Assembly: GCF_026240095.1 (NCBI RefSeq)
Contig: NZ_JAPIVG010000003.1
Location: 580,515 to 644,514, forward strand
Direction of reading: 5' to 3'
DNA from: Pedobacter sandarakinus
Lineage (GTDB): Bacteria > Bacteroidota > Bacteroidia > Sphingobacteriales > Sphingobacteriaceae
Length of the DNA: 64,000 nucleotides
Each line of letters starts with the position of its first letter. Position 1 is the first letter of the stretch. The position numbers and the translations under genes were made by a program. The notes beneath the pieces are model-generated. The model was not told where the DNA came from, did no database searches, and saw only the letters and a program-made list of their open reading frames with translations. Of this stretch, positions 19,901 to 28,071 are shown piece after piece.

Positions 19901-22900
19901 TGGTCAGAATACTATTCTCGAAGCTTCTGCGAATGCTGGAGAAACAATCAATTGGTACGCAAATTCTACAGGAGGAACCAGGTTAGCTAGCGGACCAAAT
20001 TTTACAACGCCTAATCTGAGTGCAACTACTACTTTTTATGCCGAAGCTGTAAGTGCAACGGGATGTTCAAGCCTTTCAAGATCTCCAGTTACGGTAACCG
20101 TTTTAAATGGTAGTGGCGCACCAGATTGCAACTATGCAAATAGTCAAAACAGCGGTATTTCCGGCATCTGTATTGGCTGCAGCATCTCGAATCCAACTAA
20201 CCCTATCGATGCCGATTTAAATAATTTTTCGAGGATAAGTTTAGCGGTCGGCGTAGCTGCCCAAGGGTATCAGCGACTTATTTTCGCTTCGCCAGGTGTA
20301 TCCAGTGATAGTATCCGTTTAGATTTAGCAATACCAACAGGTTTATTAGATTTGAGCGTTTTGAGCAGGGTTACCATTACAGTAATGAATGGGGCATCAG
20401 TGGTAAGTAGCTATCAACTGAATTCATCTCTAGTCAACCTCAAACTTTTAGGCGGAACTCGATTTAATGCAACTTTCGCAGCAGGCGGCATTTTTGATAG
20501 AGTAGAAGTTCGCTTTGCAGCCACTGCAGCTGCAGTTAACAGCCTGGATATTTATAGCGCAGCAAAGATATTTCCAAACCCAATAATTAACACCCCAAAC
20601 ACTTCCATTTGTGCAGGAAGTACCGCTTCCTTAAGTGCAACACCAAGTAGTGACACCAATTTAAGCTGGTATAGCACCCCTGTAGGTGGTACTGCTCTAG
20701 CTACCGGAAGCACATTTACAACGCCCGTGCTCAGTACAACGACAACTTTTTACCTAGAAGTTGGGAGAGCTGGCTGTGCCAATAGCGTTCGTTTGCCAAT
20801 AACGGTTACTGTTACGCCAGTTTTGGCTGCCCCGGTTATTGCTCCGCAAGCAGCGATATGCCAGGGTAGTTCTGCCACATTATCTGTAACAAACGCGGAT
20901 GCTGCTATTACCTACCAATGGTTTGATTCAGCAACTGATGGTCAGATTGTGTTCACGGGTGCATCGTTTCCAACCCCAAGTTTGCAAAGTAGCAAAACCT
21001 ACTTTGTTCAAGCTTCGCAGAATGGTTGCACCAGCGCAACGAGAACATCCGTTACGGTTGTGGTGAATAGTCGGCCACAAGCACCTCAGGTTCAAGTTTC
21101 TTCGTCAACTGTGAGTCCTGGTCAGACCGCCGTCCTCACCGCAACCTCAACAGAACCCAATGTGGGTTTCAACTGGTTTGATAGTCCGACAGCTACGAAC
21201 CCTATTTTCTCAGGCGGAACTTTTATCACACCGCCTCTTAATGCAACAACATCTTATTTTGTAGAAAGCGTTAACACGACCACTTCCTGCACTTCTGCAT
21301 CGCGGATTCAGGTTACCATTACGGTAGACGGAAATGGTGTAATCCAGCCAATACCTTGTGAGGCCGCATCAGCGCAAACAAACGGAAAGACGGGCCTATT
21401 AACCGTTTTTGCAGGTGTATCTAATCCAAACCTTGCAGTAGATAATGATGCTCAAACGGGTTCTACCTTATTTATCCCCGTTGGATTGGCTGCCTCTGTA
21501 TACCAGCGCCTGGCTTTTGCCGATGCTTCTAGTGTTGGAGACACCGTGAAGATTTTAGTCAATTCACCTGGCCGCATTTTGTCTGCATCGGTTTTGGGGA
21601 ATTTGCAAATCGCCACTTACAATGCTGGTTCAGCAAATAACGACGCCGTTTTTGCCAACAATGCGGCAGTTAGGGTAGAGTTACTTGGAGGTAACGCACA
21701 GGCGCTAATAACTATCATTCCAACATCTACATTTAATGAAGTAGAGATTAGGTTGAATTCTGGCTTGGTAGGTGCATTAACAGCGATTAATGTCAATTAT
21801 GCACAACGTGCCATTGCGCAACCAATTGTTACACCATCTACCGTTACGGTATGCGCTAATCAACCTGCTGTATTAACAGTTCAAAACTTTAATGCGTCCT
21901 ACACATACAAGTGGTACAGTGCCGATGGAACATTATTAACAACCAGCAATACTGCCACTTATACCACTCCCGCAATTATAACTGGTACCACTTACTTTGT
22001 AACAGTGAGCTCACCTTCAGGATGTGAAAGTGCAAAAACAGCAGTGAATGTGGGCACCAGTCCACTTCCTATTGCTCCCGAATTACGCTTTGCCAATGTA
22101 AATACCTGCACAGGAAGCAGTGCAGTTTTGGAGGTTCAAAATCCCATTGCCGGAAATGTGTATAAATGGTACGATGCTCAAGGCATTTACCAGGCGGGAA
22201 AAGATGGCGTAGTGTTTACCACCCCATTACTAACTGCAAACACTACTTACCAGGTTGTTGCTGAAAACAATTGCGGTACATCGGCACCAGCTACGGCTAC
22301 AATTACCTTAGGAACAGCGGTTGATGCACCTATTGTTACGCCTGCGGCAGTTACCGTTTCTGCCGGCTCTCCAGCGGTGCTTATGGCTAGCTCCAGTGCC
22401 AGTGGGGCAGCTTTCAACTGGTATGCTTCGGCAAATGGGACAACACCTGTTTTTACAGGGCCAACTTTTGTAACACCTCCGCTAACCGCTAATACTACTT
22501 ACTATGTCGAAGCAGTGGTTCCAGGTCCATGTCCTGCATCTGGCCGAACAAGTGTATTAATTACAGTTGTTCCTAATGGAAACCCGGTGTCAGCACCATG
22601 TGGAGCGGCAACAATAGCATTAGCTGATGGCGTAAGTGGCATAGCTTTATTCGCTGGTGTATCAAATCCAAATTTAGCAATAGACAATGACATACAAAGT
22701 GGTTCAACTTTAGTGATTCCTGTAGGTGCAGCAGGCGCTTCAGTGCTTCAGCGGGTAGGTTTCGATGGAGGATTATCTCATGTAGGAGATACCTTGCGAA
22801 TTAAACTATCATCGCCTGCAAAGTTACTGTCGTTAGGATTGCTGCAAAACATAAGTTTAACCACCTTTAACGGATCTGTAAGCAATGCAGATTTAACAGC

Positions 22901-25900
22901 AGTAAATAATCCCTTAATTAAGCTGGAATTATTGAATGGTGGAAGTTCTGCAATTTTAAACTTAGTGCCTTCCAAAGCCTTTGATGGCGTAGAGCTAAGG
23001 TTGAATTCGGGATTACTCGGTGCGCTAACTTCCATAAATTTTGATTATGCCCAACGCATTATTCAAGCCCCAAATGTTGTTAACTCAAGCCTAAGCGTTT
23101 GTCAGGGTGCAGGCGCCACATTAAGTGTTTCCAACCCTCAAGCTGGTGTAACCTACAGGTGGTTTTTGGGAAATACATTTCAGGCTGAAGGTACTACATT
23201 TACTACACCTGCTACTTTGGTGGCTGGCACTTACACATATAATGTTAGGGCAAGCGCATTTGGATGCGAGAGTGTCCCTACCGTGGTGACTGTGATAGTT
23301 AGCGCACCTCCTGCTCCTCCAATACCGGTAAGTGGTAACCCAACAGGAGCATGTATTGGCAGTTCAGCAACTCTAGGTGTACAAGCTGTAGCGGGTGTAA
23401 CATACAATTGGTATGATGCGGCTGGGAATGTGTTGGTATTAAACAGTGCCACCTTTAACACGCCGATTTTCGATACTGCAGGTACCTTTGATTTTTTCGT
23501 AGAGGCCATAAATGGAAACGGCTGCCCAAGTGCTAGTCGCACTACAATTTCAATAAATGTTAATCCTTTGGCTATTCCATCAGATTTTAACGTTAACGGG
23601 AACCTCACCATTTGTGGCGCATCTTCTACCACGCTAACAGCTTCTTCGTCTACTGTAATTAATCCGGTATTTTCATGGTATCGCAATGCGGATTTAACTG
23701 ATTTAGCTTTTACAGGCAGCACGTTCACCACGCCTACGCTAACTTCAAATACCACTTACTATGTCACAGTTAAAGGAGACAATGTATGTGAAAGCCTTGC
23801 GGCAAATGCTAAGGTGGTACTTATTACAATAAAAATTCCTGCTGTGTCGGCCGATATTAGTGTTTCTGGCTTAGCAGCAATATGTGCGGGGAACACGGCT
23901 AACTTAACGGCTAGTTCTTCTGTCGTTACCAATCCTGTGTTTACCTGGTATAGAAACCAAGCGCTGACTGACGTAGCCTTCACCGGTGCTACATTTACAA
24001 CCCCACCACTAACCGTTAATACCACGTATTATTTAACTGTAAAAGGCGATAACAGATGCGAAAATGCTGTTGGCGATGCCTTGGTAATCAATATTAATGT
24101 AAATCGCAATGCAATAGCTTCAGATATAGCATTAAGTGGCATTACGGAAATTTGTAATGGTAGCAATACTGTCCTTTCTGCAAGTTCAACCACCGTTATT
24201 AATCCCATTTTCACCTGGTATAGTGATGCTGCCTTAACCACCGTGGTATTTAACGGGAGCGTTTTCACCACTCCTGCACTTAATCAATCAACCACATATT
24301 TTGTAACTGTAAGCGGCAGCAACGCTTGTGCGAACCTACCTAATAATGCTGCCGCAATATCTGTTAAGGTTAAAGATTATGCTTTGGCTTCAGATATTAC
24401 AGCAACAGATGCGGTAATTTGCGCAGGAAGTCAGGCGACATTAAGTGCATCTACCTCGAGCGTAACAGACCCTATATTTACCTGGTATAGTGATTCATCA
24501 TTAACCATTGTTGCCCATGTGGGTTCAACGTTTATTGCTCCTGCTTTGGCGACTACCACCAAATATTTTGTAACAGTAAAAGGGAGCAACAGATGTGAAA
24601 ATTTATCGGCCAATGCCAAGGTAGTAACTGTGCAGGTTAATGCGCTAGCCGGCATGGCAGACCTTAATGTTTCGGGTGTTGGAGCGATATGTTCAGGATC
24701 AGTAGCTCAACTAACAGCATCAAGTAGGAGCGTAAGCAATCCAATCTTTAGCTGGTATGCCGACTCAGCTTTAACAAACCTAATTTTTGTTGGTCCATCA
24801 TTTACCAGCCCTCCATTATTCCTGAATACAATATTCTATGTAACGGTAAAAGGAGATAACCTTTGTGAAAATGACCCTGCAACCGCTAAGGCAGTTGAGG
24901 TAATTGTCTCACCTGCTGCCAGCGCTGCCGATGTTACGGTCGCCAATGATACGATTTGTCAAGGAAGCAGCGCCACTTTACAGGCTAGCACCACAACTGT
25001 TACCAATCCGGTATTTACCTGGTATAGCGATGCTGCTTTAACAACTGTGACTTTTGTTGGGCCAACTTTCATTACCCCAAACCTTAATACCAATACAACC
25101 TATTATGTCACGGTAAAAGGCAGCAACACATGTGAGAGCACACCTCAAACGGCAAAAGTTGTTACTGTTACTATCAATCCGGGCTCGCAACAGGCAGATT
25201 TGGATCTATCAGTTCCTGCAATTATTTGCGGCAATGGTACTGCAACTATCATTGCCAGCAGTGGTACGGTAATAAATCCGGTATTTACCTGGTATAGCGA
25301 TGCATCGTTAACTTCAGTCGTATTCATAGGTTCAAACTTCACTACACCAAATTTATCGAACACTACCACATATTATGTTACGGTAAAAGGAGATAATAAA
25401 TGTGAGAACACGCCTGGCAATGCTAAATCAGTCACAGTTGTGGTGAAGCAGATAGCTACCGCCGGCGATATCGTTACTAGTGGAAATACTGCAATATGTG
25501 CTAATGGTTCAACGTCTCTTACAGCTACAAGTAACTCAACAATAAATCCGGTTTATACGTGGTATAGCAACGCGGCGCTAACTGATGTCGTTTTTGTAGG
25601 ATCGACGTTTGCGACGCCTAACTTAACCGCAACTACCACATATTACGTAACAGTTAAGGGAGATAATAAGTGCGAGAATACCCCGGCTACAGCCAAATCT
25701 ATTACGGTTACGGTTGGCATCCAGCCAGCCAATCCAATCATTGCAGGCGCAGGTCAAAACATTTGCGCAGGACAAACGGCCACCTTCAGCATCACTAATC
25801 CGGCGGATGGCGTGAAATACGAATGGTATGTATCGCCAGATAGTGGCACACCTGTATTTGTAGGCCCAGTTTTTACCACTCCTACATTGAATGCGAACAC

Positions 25901-27044
25901 AACGTACTATGTTCAGGCAGTTGGATCTGGAGGCTGCACCAACGCTGGTGGAAGAGTCGCCGTTCAGATAACAGTTACATCGCCACCTGCAGCACCAACA
26001 GTCTCCTCAAACAATATGGACGTTTGTGTGGGCAGCACTGCTGTGCTCATGATTGTGAATCCTGCTGCAGGAATTCAATATAACTGGTACACCAGTGCGG
26101 TTGGCGGTACACCTATTGGCAACGGGGTCACTTTCACAACTGGTGTCATTTCATCAAATATCACCTATTATGCAGAGGCCGTTTCCGTAGGTTGTCAATC
26201 AGGATCGAGAACGCAGGTAGCAATAAATGCTCTGCCATTGCCAATGGCGCCAGTTTCAGTTACTGCGGTACCTAATCCAATTTGTGCAGGAAGTACGACC
26301 ATTATCACGGTAAATAATCCTGATCCTAAGCTTAGCTACAAGTGGTATACCACTAGTACAGGTGGTTTATCTTTGGCTGAAGGAAGTACATTTACCACGC
26401 CTGTTTTAACAAGTACTACAATATTTTATGTAGAAAGCATTTCTATATTGGGAGGTTGTACTAGCAATAGTCGAACGGCAATAACGGCAAATGTTCTTCC
26501 AGTACTTACAGCTCCCAGGGTGGTTATTGATAATGTAAGCGCAAACGCAGTAACATTTAGTTGGAGTTCCGTATCGGGAAGTACCGGATTTGAAGTTTCT
26601 GTTAATAATGGAACCACATGGATGGTTGCCAATGGATTGAATTCCCATACCATCTTAGGTTTGAAGCCAGGCGAAAGCATAACCATCGTGGTGAGAGCTA
26701 TCGGCGCATTACCTTGTCAAACAAGCACTAACTCCATGTCGGTAACTGGAACTGCCAGTAACCCTTTTATGAACGATTTATTTATACCTAATACGTTTAC
26801 GCCAAATGGCGATGGTAAAAATGACATTTTTCTCGCCTATGGAAATACGGTTTCCCGAATAAAAATGAGTGTCTATAACCAGTGGGGAGAATATTTATTC
26901 GAATCTAACTCGTTAACCACAGGCTGGGATGGTGTATACAAGGGAAACATGCAACCTAGTGGGGTTTACGTGTATTATGTCGATGTAACTTTTAATGATG
27001 GAACCACCAAGTTTTTCAAAGGAACAATTACCCTACTGAGATAA
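16920..27044 (+). CDS. Giant Ig-repeat adhesin with T9SS type B C-terminal domain
   Basis: Secreted surface protein of about 3374 residues. I prefer the ATG at 16920, which directly opens a signal peptide (LFIVLSLTCIYSVSYAQ); an in-frame ATG at 16872 would add 16 residues. Order: signal peptide, N-terminal beta region, domain X copy 1, one Ig-like repeat, five putative-Ig (He_PIG-like) repeats, then Ig-like repeats of the CHU_C-associated type interrupted by X copies 2-4. Eight tandem ~89-residue Ig repeats, three more Ig repeats and a fibronectin III-like segment follow. I count about 22 CHU_C-associated Ig repeats. The end (PNTFTPNGDGKNDIF ... GVYVYYVDVTFNDG) is the gliding-motility-associated C-terminal domain used as a type B T9SS signal. 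The next gene encodes PorP/SprF, the usual partner of such proteins. An adhesive or gliding function is inferred. Confidence 0.93.
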   Translation: MNLIFTLKQLTKRWIAQLFIVLSLTCIYSVSYAQIKNYATTATIKAAQVDNANNATSAANSFATVKSRGGTLGLGKYSGELELKFPSALPANTTSFIRIDSDADLLNVLLGGNLGSLLADILGNVVLGDHVFEVGARSVAGATLLSGSSAGGFSNANLRLIKDGAGFFYIAITPNQAYDKVYIKDITNALVLGPTNETRVYNAFYFSGTDACASGFATSFSGNGLTVDALGLGKAGVTNPERAIDADPNNFSEISLGALGVAGAIMQDIYFSTLSTPGDEFSVRLSINPALINAGILNNITISAYRGSTEVFSQNLNALLSVDLLGLLNSGRIANVPFKPTLPFDRVRITLNSLLNASLTQTINLYSVFSSAARPTFTAPTTSTVNVCYNASATLSATTTAENELVWYDVAEGGTALASTAYNVSFVTPSLQTNKTFYVAARKIGCTAESIRVPIDVVVNPEIIFSTSALSNANTGTAYNKQISLATGGSTNFTYALTAGSQLPAGLVLSTSGQIGGIPATPGDYNFSVTATDSRNCNAVATYNLKVTPALSLPAASLPNGTVGSAYQPQIIPTATGGSGSYTYVATNLPPGLSFDETTRAISGTPTQVGNYNINIVVTDSDGNQVSNNYNLVVKDPLVLASAVLADGIVGQAYLPQTILPATGGTLPYTYAAIDLPPGLSFNASTREISGTPSLAGTFIIPVTVTDGDGKTATVNYTIRVQTPLSLPGQNLPDGNVNAIYTPQALPAASGGIGPYTYIASNLPAGLVFDATTREITGTPTQSGNFTITLTARDAALNTISNTYQLKVIGALNLPTAILPDGLVGQAYPPQTLPAVSGGTSPYSYVATNLPPGLSFNTTTREITGTPTAGGNTVITLTATDAAGNSVSTNYSIMVNVTAPIVANATICSGASATLTVTNIQPGVTYNWYGPTGNSALASNNNGTFITPIVNATTTFYVESVSGTATSGRTSVVVSVNPAPNMPVILTANQIIGVGQNTILEASANAGETINWYANSTGGTRLASGPNFTTPNLSATTTFYAEAVSATGCSSLSRSPVTVTVLNGSGAPDCNYANSQNSGISGICIGCSISNPTNPIDADLNNFSRISLAVGVAAQGYQRLIFASPGVSSDSIRLDLAIPTGLLDLSVLSRVTITVMNGASVVSSYQLNSSLVNLKLLGGTRFNATFAAGGIFDRVEVRFAATAAAVNSLDIYSAAKIFPNPIINTPNTSICAGSTASLSATPSSDTNLSWYSTPVGGTALATGSTFTTPVLSTTTTFYLEVGRAGCANSVRLPITVTVTPVLAAPVIAPQAAICQGSSATLSVTNADAAITYQWFDSATDGQIVFTGASFPTPSLQSSKTYFVQASQNGCTSATRTSVTVVVNSRPQAPQVQVSSSTVSPGQTAVLTATSTEPNVGFNWFDSPTATNPIFSGGTFITPPLNATTSYFVESVNTTTSCTSASRIQVTITVDGNGVIQPIPCEAASAQTNGKTGLLTVFAGVSNPNLAVDNDAQTGSTLFIPVGLAASVYQRLAFADASSVGDTVKILVNSPGRILSASVLGNLQIATYNAGSANNDAVFANNAAVRVELLGGNAQALITIIPTSTFNEVEIRLNSGLVGALTAINVNYAQRAIAQPIVTPSTVTVCANQPAVLTVQNFNASYTYKWYSADGTLLTTSNTATYTTPAIITGTTYFVTVSSPSGCESAKTAVNVGTSPLPIAPELRFANVNTCTGSSAVLEVQNPIAGNVYKWYDAQGIYQAGKDGVVFTTPLLTANTTYQVVAENNCGTSAPATATITLGTAVDAPIVTPAAVTVSAGSPAVLMASSSASGAAFNWYASANGTTPVFTGPTFVTPPLTANTTYYVEAVVPGPCPASGRTSVLITVVPNGNPVSAPCGAATIALADGVSGIALFAGVSNPNLAIDNDIQSGSTLVIPVGAAGASVLQRVGFDGGLSHVGDTLRIKLSSPAKLLSLGLLQNISLTTFNGSVSNADLTAVNNPLIKLELLNGGSSAILNLVPSKAFDGVELRLNSGLLGALTSINFDYAQRIIQAPNVVNSSLSVCQGAGATLSVSNPQAGVTYRWFLGNTFQAEGTTFTTPATLVAGTYTYNVRASAFGCESVPTVVTVIVSAPPAPPIPVSGNPTGACIGSSATLGVQAVAGVTYNWYDAAGNVLVLNSATFNTPIFDTAGTFDFFVEAINGNGCPSASRTTISINVNPLAIPSDFNVNGNLTICGASSTTLTASSSTVINPVFSWYRNADLTDLAFTGSTFTTPTLTSNTTYYVTVKGDNVCESLAANAKVVLITIKIPAVSADISVSGLAAICAGNTANLTASSSVVTNPVFTWYRNQALTDVAFTGATFTTPPLTVNTTYYLTVKGDNRCENAVGDALVININVNRNAIASDIALSGITEICNGSNTVLSASSTTVINPIFTWYSDAALTTVVFNGSVFTTPALNQSTTYFVTVSGSNACANLPNNAAAISVKVKDYALASDITATDAVICAGSQATLSASTSSVTDPIFTWYSDSSLTIVAHVGSTFIAPALATTTKYFVTVKGSNRCENLSANAKVVTVQVNALAGMADLNVSGVGAICSGSVAQLTASSRSVSNPIFSWYADSALTNLIFVGPSFTSPPLFLNTIFYVTVKGDNLCENDPATAKAVEVIVSPAASAADVTVANDTICQGSSATLQASTTTVTNPVFTWYSDAALTTVTFVGPTFITPNLNTNTTYYVTVKGSNTCESTPQTAKVVTVTINPGSQQADLDLSVPAIICGNGTATIIASSGTVINPVFTWYSDASLTSVVFIGSNFTTPNLSNTTTYYVTVKGDNKCENTPGNAKSVTVVVKQIATAGDIVTSGNTAICANGSTSLTATSNSTINPVYTWYSNAALTDVVFVGSTFATPNLTATTTYYVTVKGDNKCENTPATAKSITVTVGIQPANPIIAGAGQNICAGQTATFSITNPADGVKYEWYVSPDSGTPVFVGPVFTTPTLNANTTYYVQAVGSGGCTNAGGRVAVQITVTSPPAAPTVSSNNMDVCVGSTAVLMIVNPAAGIQYNWYTSAVGGTPIGNGVTFTTGVISSNITYYAEAVSVGCQSGSRTQVAINALPLPMAPVSVTAVPNPICAGSTTIITVNNPDPKLSYKWYTTSTGGLSLAEGSTFTTPVLTSTTIFYVESISILGGCTSNSRTAITANVLPVLTAPRVVIDNVSANAVTFSWSSVSGSTGFEVSVNNGTTWMVANGLNSHTILGLKPGESITIVVRAIGALPCQTSTNSMSVTGTASNPFMNDLFIPNTFTPNGDGKNDIFLAYGNTVSRIKMSVYNQWGEYLFESNSLTTGWDGVYKGNMQPSGVYVYYVDVTFNDGTTKFFKGTITLLR
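17548..23060 (+). repeat. Four copies of an unnamed ~155-165-residue domain (domain X) inside the adhesin
   Basis: Related blocks lie at about 17548-18040, 20121-20570, 21353-21810 and 22596-23060. Each starts with a Cys and holds a motif like VSNPNxAIDND, then an IPVG/VG strand, QRLxF, GDT, LLxxxxLxNIxL, LLxG and FDxVExRLNSxL, ending in a YAQR-like segment. Copies 3 and 4 are the most alike. Copies 2, 3 and 4 are spaced about 1232 and 1243 bases apart, giving a higher-order repeat of two or three Ig domains plus X. Confidence 0.75.
18297..19610 (+). repeat. Five tandem putative-Ig (He_PIG-like) repeats inside the adhesin
   Basis: Five units of about 87 residues share the pattern LPDGxVGxAYxPQ, then GGxxPYTYVATNLPPGLSF, then TREIxGTPTxxGN, then a TDxxGN strand. 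The first unit is the most divergent. The pattern matches the putative-Ig family common in bacterial surface proteins. Confidence 0.82.
23571..25721 (+). repeat. Eight tandem ~89-residue Ig-like repeats inside the adhesin
   Basis: Eight consecutive units of about 267 bases. Each has DIxxSG, then ICxGSxAxLTASS, TVxNPVFTWYSDAALT, VFxGxxFTTPxL, TTYYVTVKGDNxCEN and AKxVTV. The two conserved cysteines of each unit could form the Ig disulphide. The high similarity of neighbouring units suggests repeat-number change by recombination. Confidence 0.85.
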
Positions 27045-27045
27045 G

Positions 27046-28059
27046 ATGAAACCTAAAATGAAAAAAATGAAATACTTTAAAATATTGGCTGCGGTACTAA
27101 TTGTGATAATTAATACGAGCCCTTCGAAAGCGCAGATCGATCCACATTTTTCACAGTATTACGCTAATCCCCTTTGGCTAAACCCGGCGTTAACTGGTGT
27201 TACTGATGGCGAGTATAGGATAAATATCAATGCAAAACAGCAATGGAGTAATTTGAACAGTGGTTATCTTACCGCCGGAGCGTCGATTGATCAGGCTCCG
27301 GCGAAAAATCTCGCCCTTGGCGCAATGATTCTTAACCAGACCGCTGGTTCAATAAATTACAATCAACTCAGCGCACTAGTGTCTGCGGCCTACCGCATCA
27401 GACTTGGTAGAAGAGGAGAGCAAGTGATAAATTTCGGGATGCAGGCAGGCATTCTAAACAAAAGTTTTGATGCTTCAAAAATAACATTAGGAAGCCAGTA
27501 TAATCCAAATCAAGGCTACGATCCCGGTTTAGGGATGAACGACAATATCAATTCCGAAAGCTACCTGGCTCCAGATATCAACGTAGGGATTATGTTTTTT
27601 GATGGAAGTGGAAATACGAACGTAAATGTTTTCGCCGGGGCGAGCGTAGCGCATTTAACCACCCCGAAAGACCGTTTTGCCGGGCAAGATGGCCGGTTGC
27701 CAATGCGCTTCACTGGGCATGGAGGGGCTCGTTTTAAAGTGAATTACACGCTTGACATTGTGCCAAATTTCATCTACCTAAGACAGGGAGACGCTCAAGA
27801 AGTGGCTGCTGGCGCTTATGCACAAATGATGTTAAACACCGAGTCTGATTTGCTTATCGGATCTAATTACAGGGTTAAAGATTCTGCTATCGCCTTTTTA
27901 GGAATTCACCACCGAAGCATGGTATTCGGTTTAAGCTACGATTTCAATACCTCCTCACTTAATAGAGCTACGAGCAGCCGGGGTGGACTGGAGTTATCTA
28001 TCTCATTCACCAGTAGGAAAGGCATCATTGGTCCAAACTTTTTCTGTCCCAGACTTTAA
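27046..28059 (+). CDS. PorP/SprF family T9SS outer membrane protein
   Basis: Outer membrane beta-barrel of the PorP/SprF family, 337 residues. It has a signal peptide (ILAAVLIVIINTSPSKAQ) followed by the family hallmark DPHFSQYYANPLWLNPALTG. Further conserved pieces are QQWSNLNSGYLTAGASIDQAP and a C-terminal barrel strand before the end. Family members are needed for secretion or surface anchoring of T9SS type B cargo. The start is 1 base after the adhesin stop, so the two are translationally linked; ATGs at 27058 and 27067 are possible alternative starts. Its placement strongly suggests it serves the giant adhesin specifically. The OmpA-family gene follows after 12 bases, making a three-gene cargo-partner unit. 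Confidence 0.94.
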   Translation: MKPKMKKMKYFKILAAVLIVIINTSPSKAQIDPHFSQYYANPLWLNPALTGVTDGEYRININAKQQWSNLNSGYLTAGASIDQAPAKNLALGAMILNQTAGSINYNQLSALVSAAYRIRLGRRGEQVINFGMQAGILNKSFDASKITLGSQYNPNQGYDPGLGMNDNINSESYLAPDINVGIMFFDGSGNTNVNVFAGASVAHLTTPKDRFAGQDGRLPMRFTGHGGARFKVNYTLDIVPNFIYLRQGDAQEVAAGAYAQMMLNTESDLLIGSNYRVKDSAIAFLGIHHRSMVFGLSYDFNTSSLNRATSSRGGLELSISFTSRKGIIGPNFFCPRL

Positions 28060-28071
28060 TACACTAGCAAC

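Noticed and set aside
23571..25721. Tandem repeats as a possible CRISPR or satellite array
   Set aside because: The units are ~267 bases, in frame and encode Ig-like domains; there are no short identical repeats with unique spacers.
22502..26686. Several antisense frames of 60-174 codons within the giant adhesin
   Set aside because: They mirror the Thr/Val/Asn-rich codons of the repeats on the other strand and lack starts, ribosome sites and conserved motifs.
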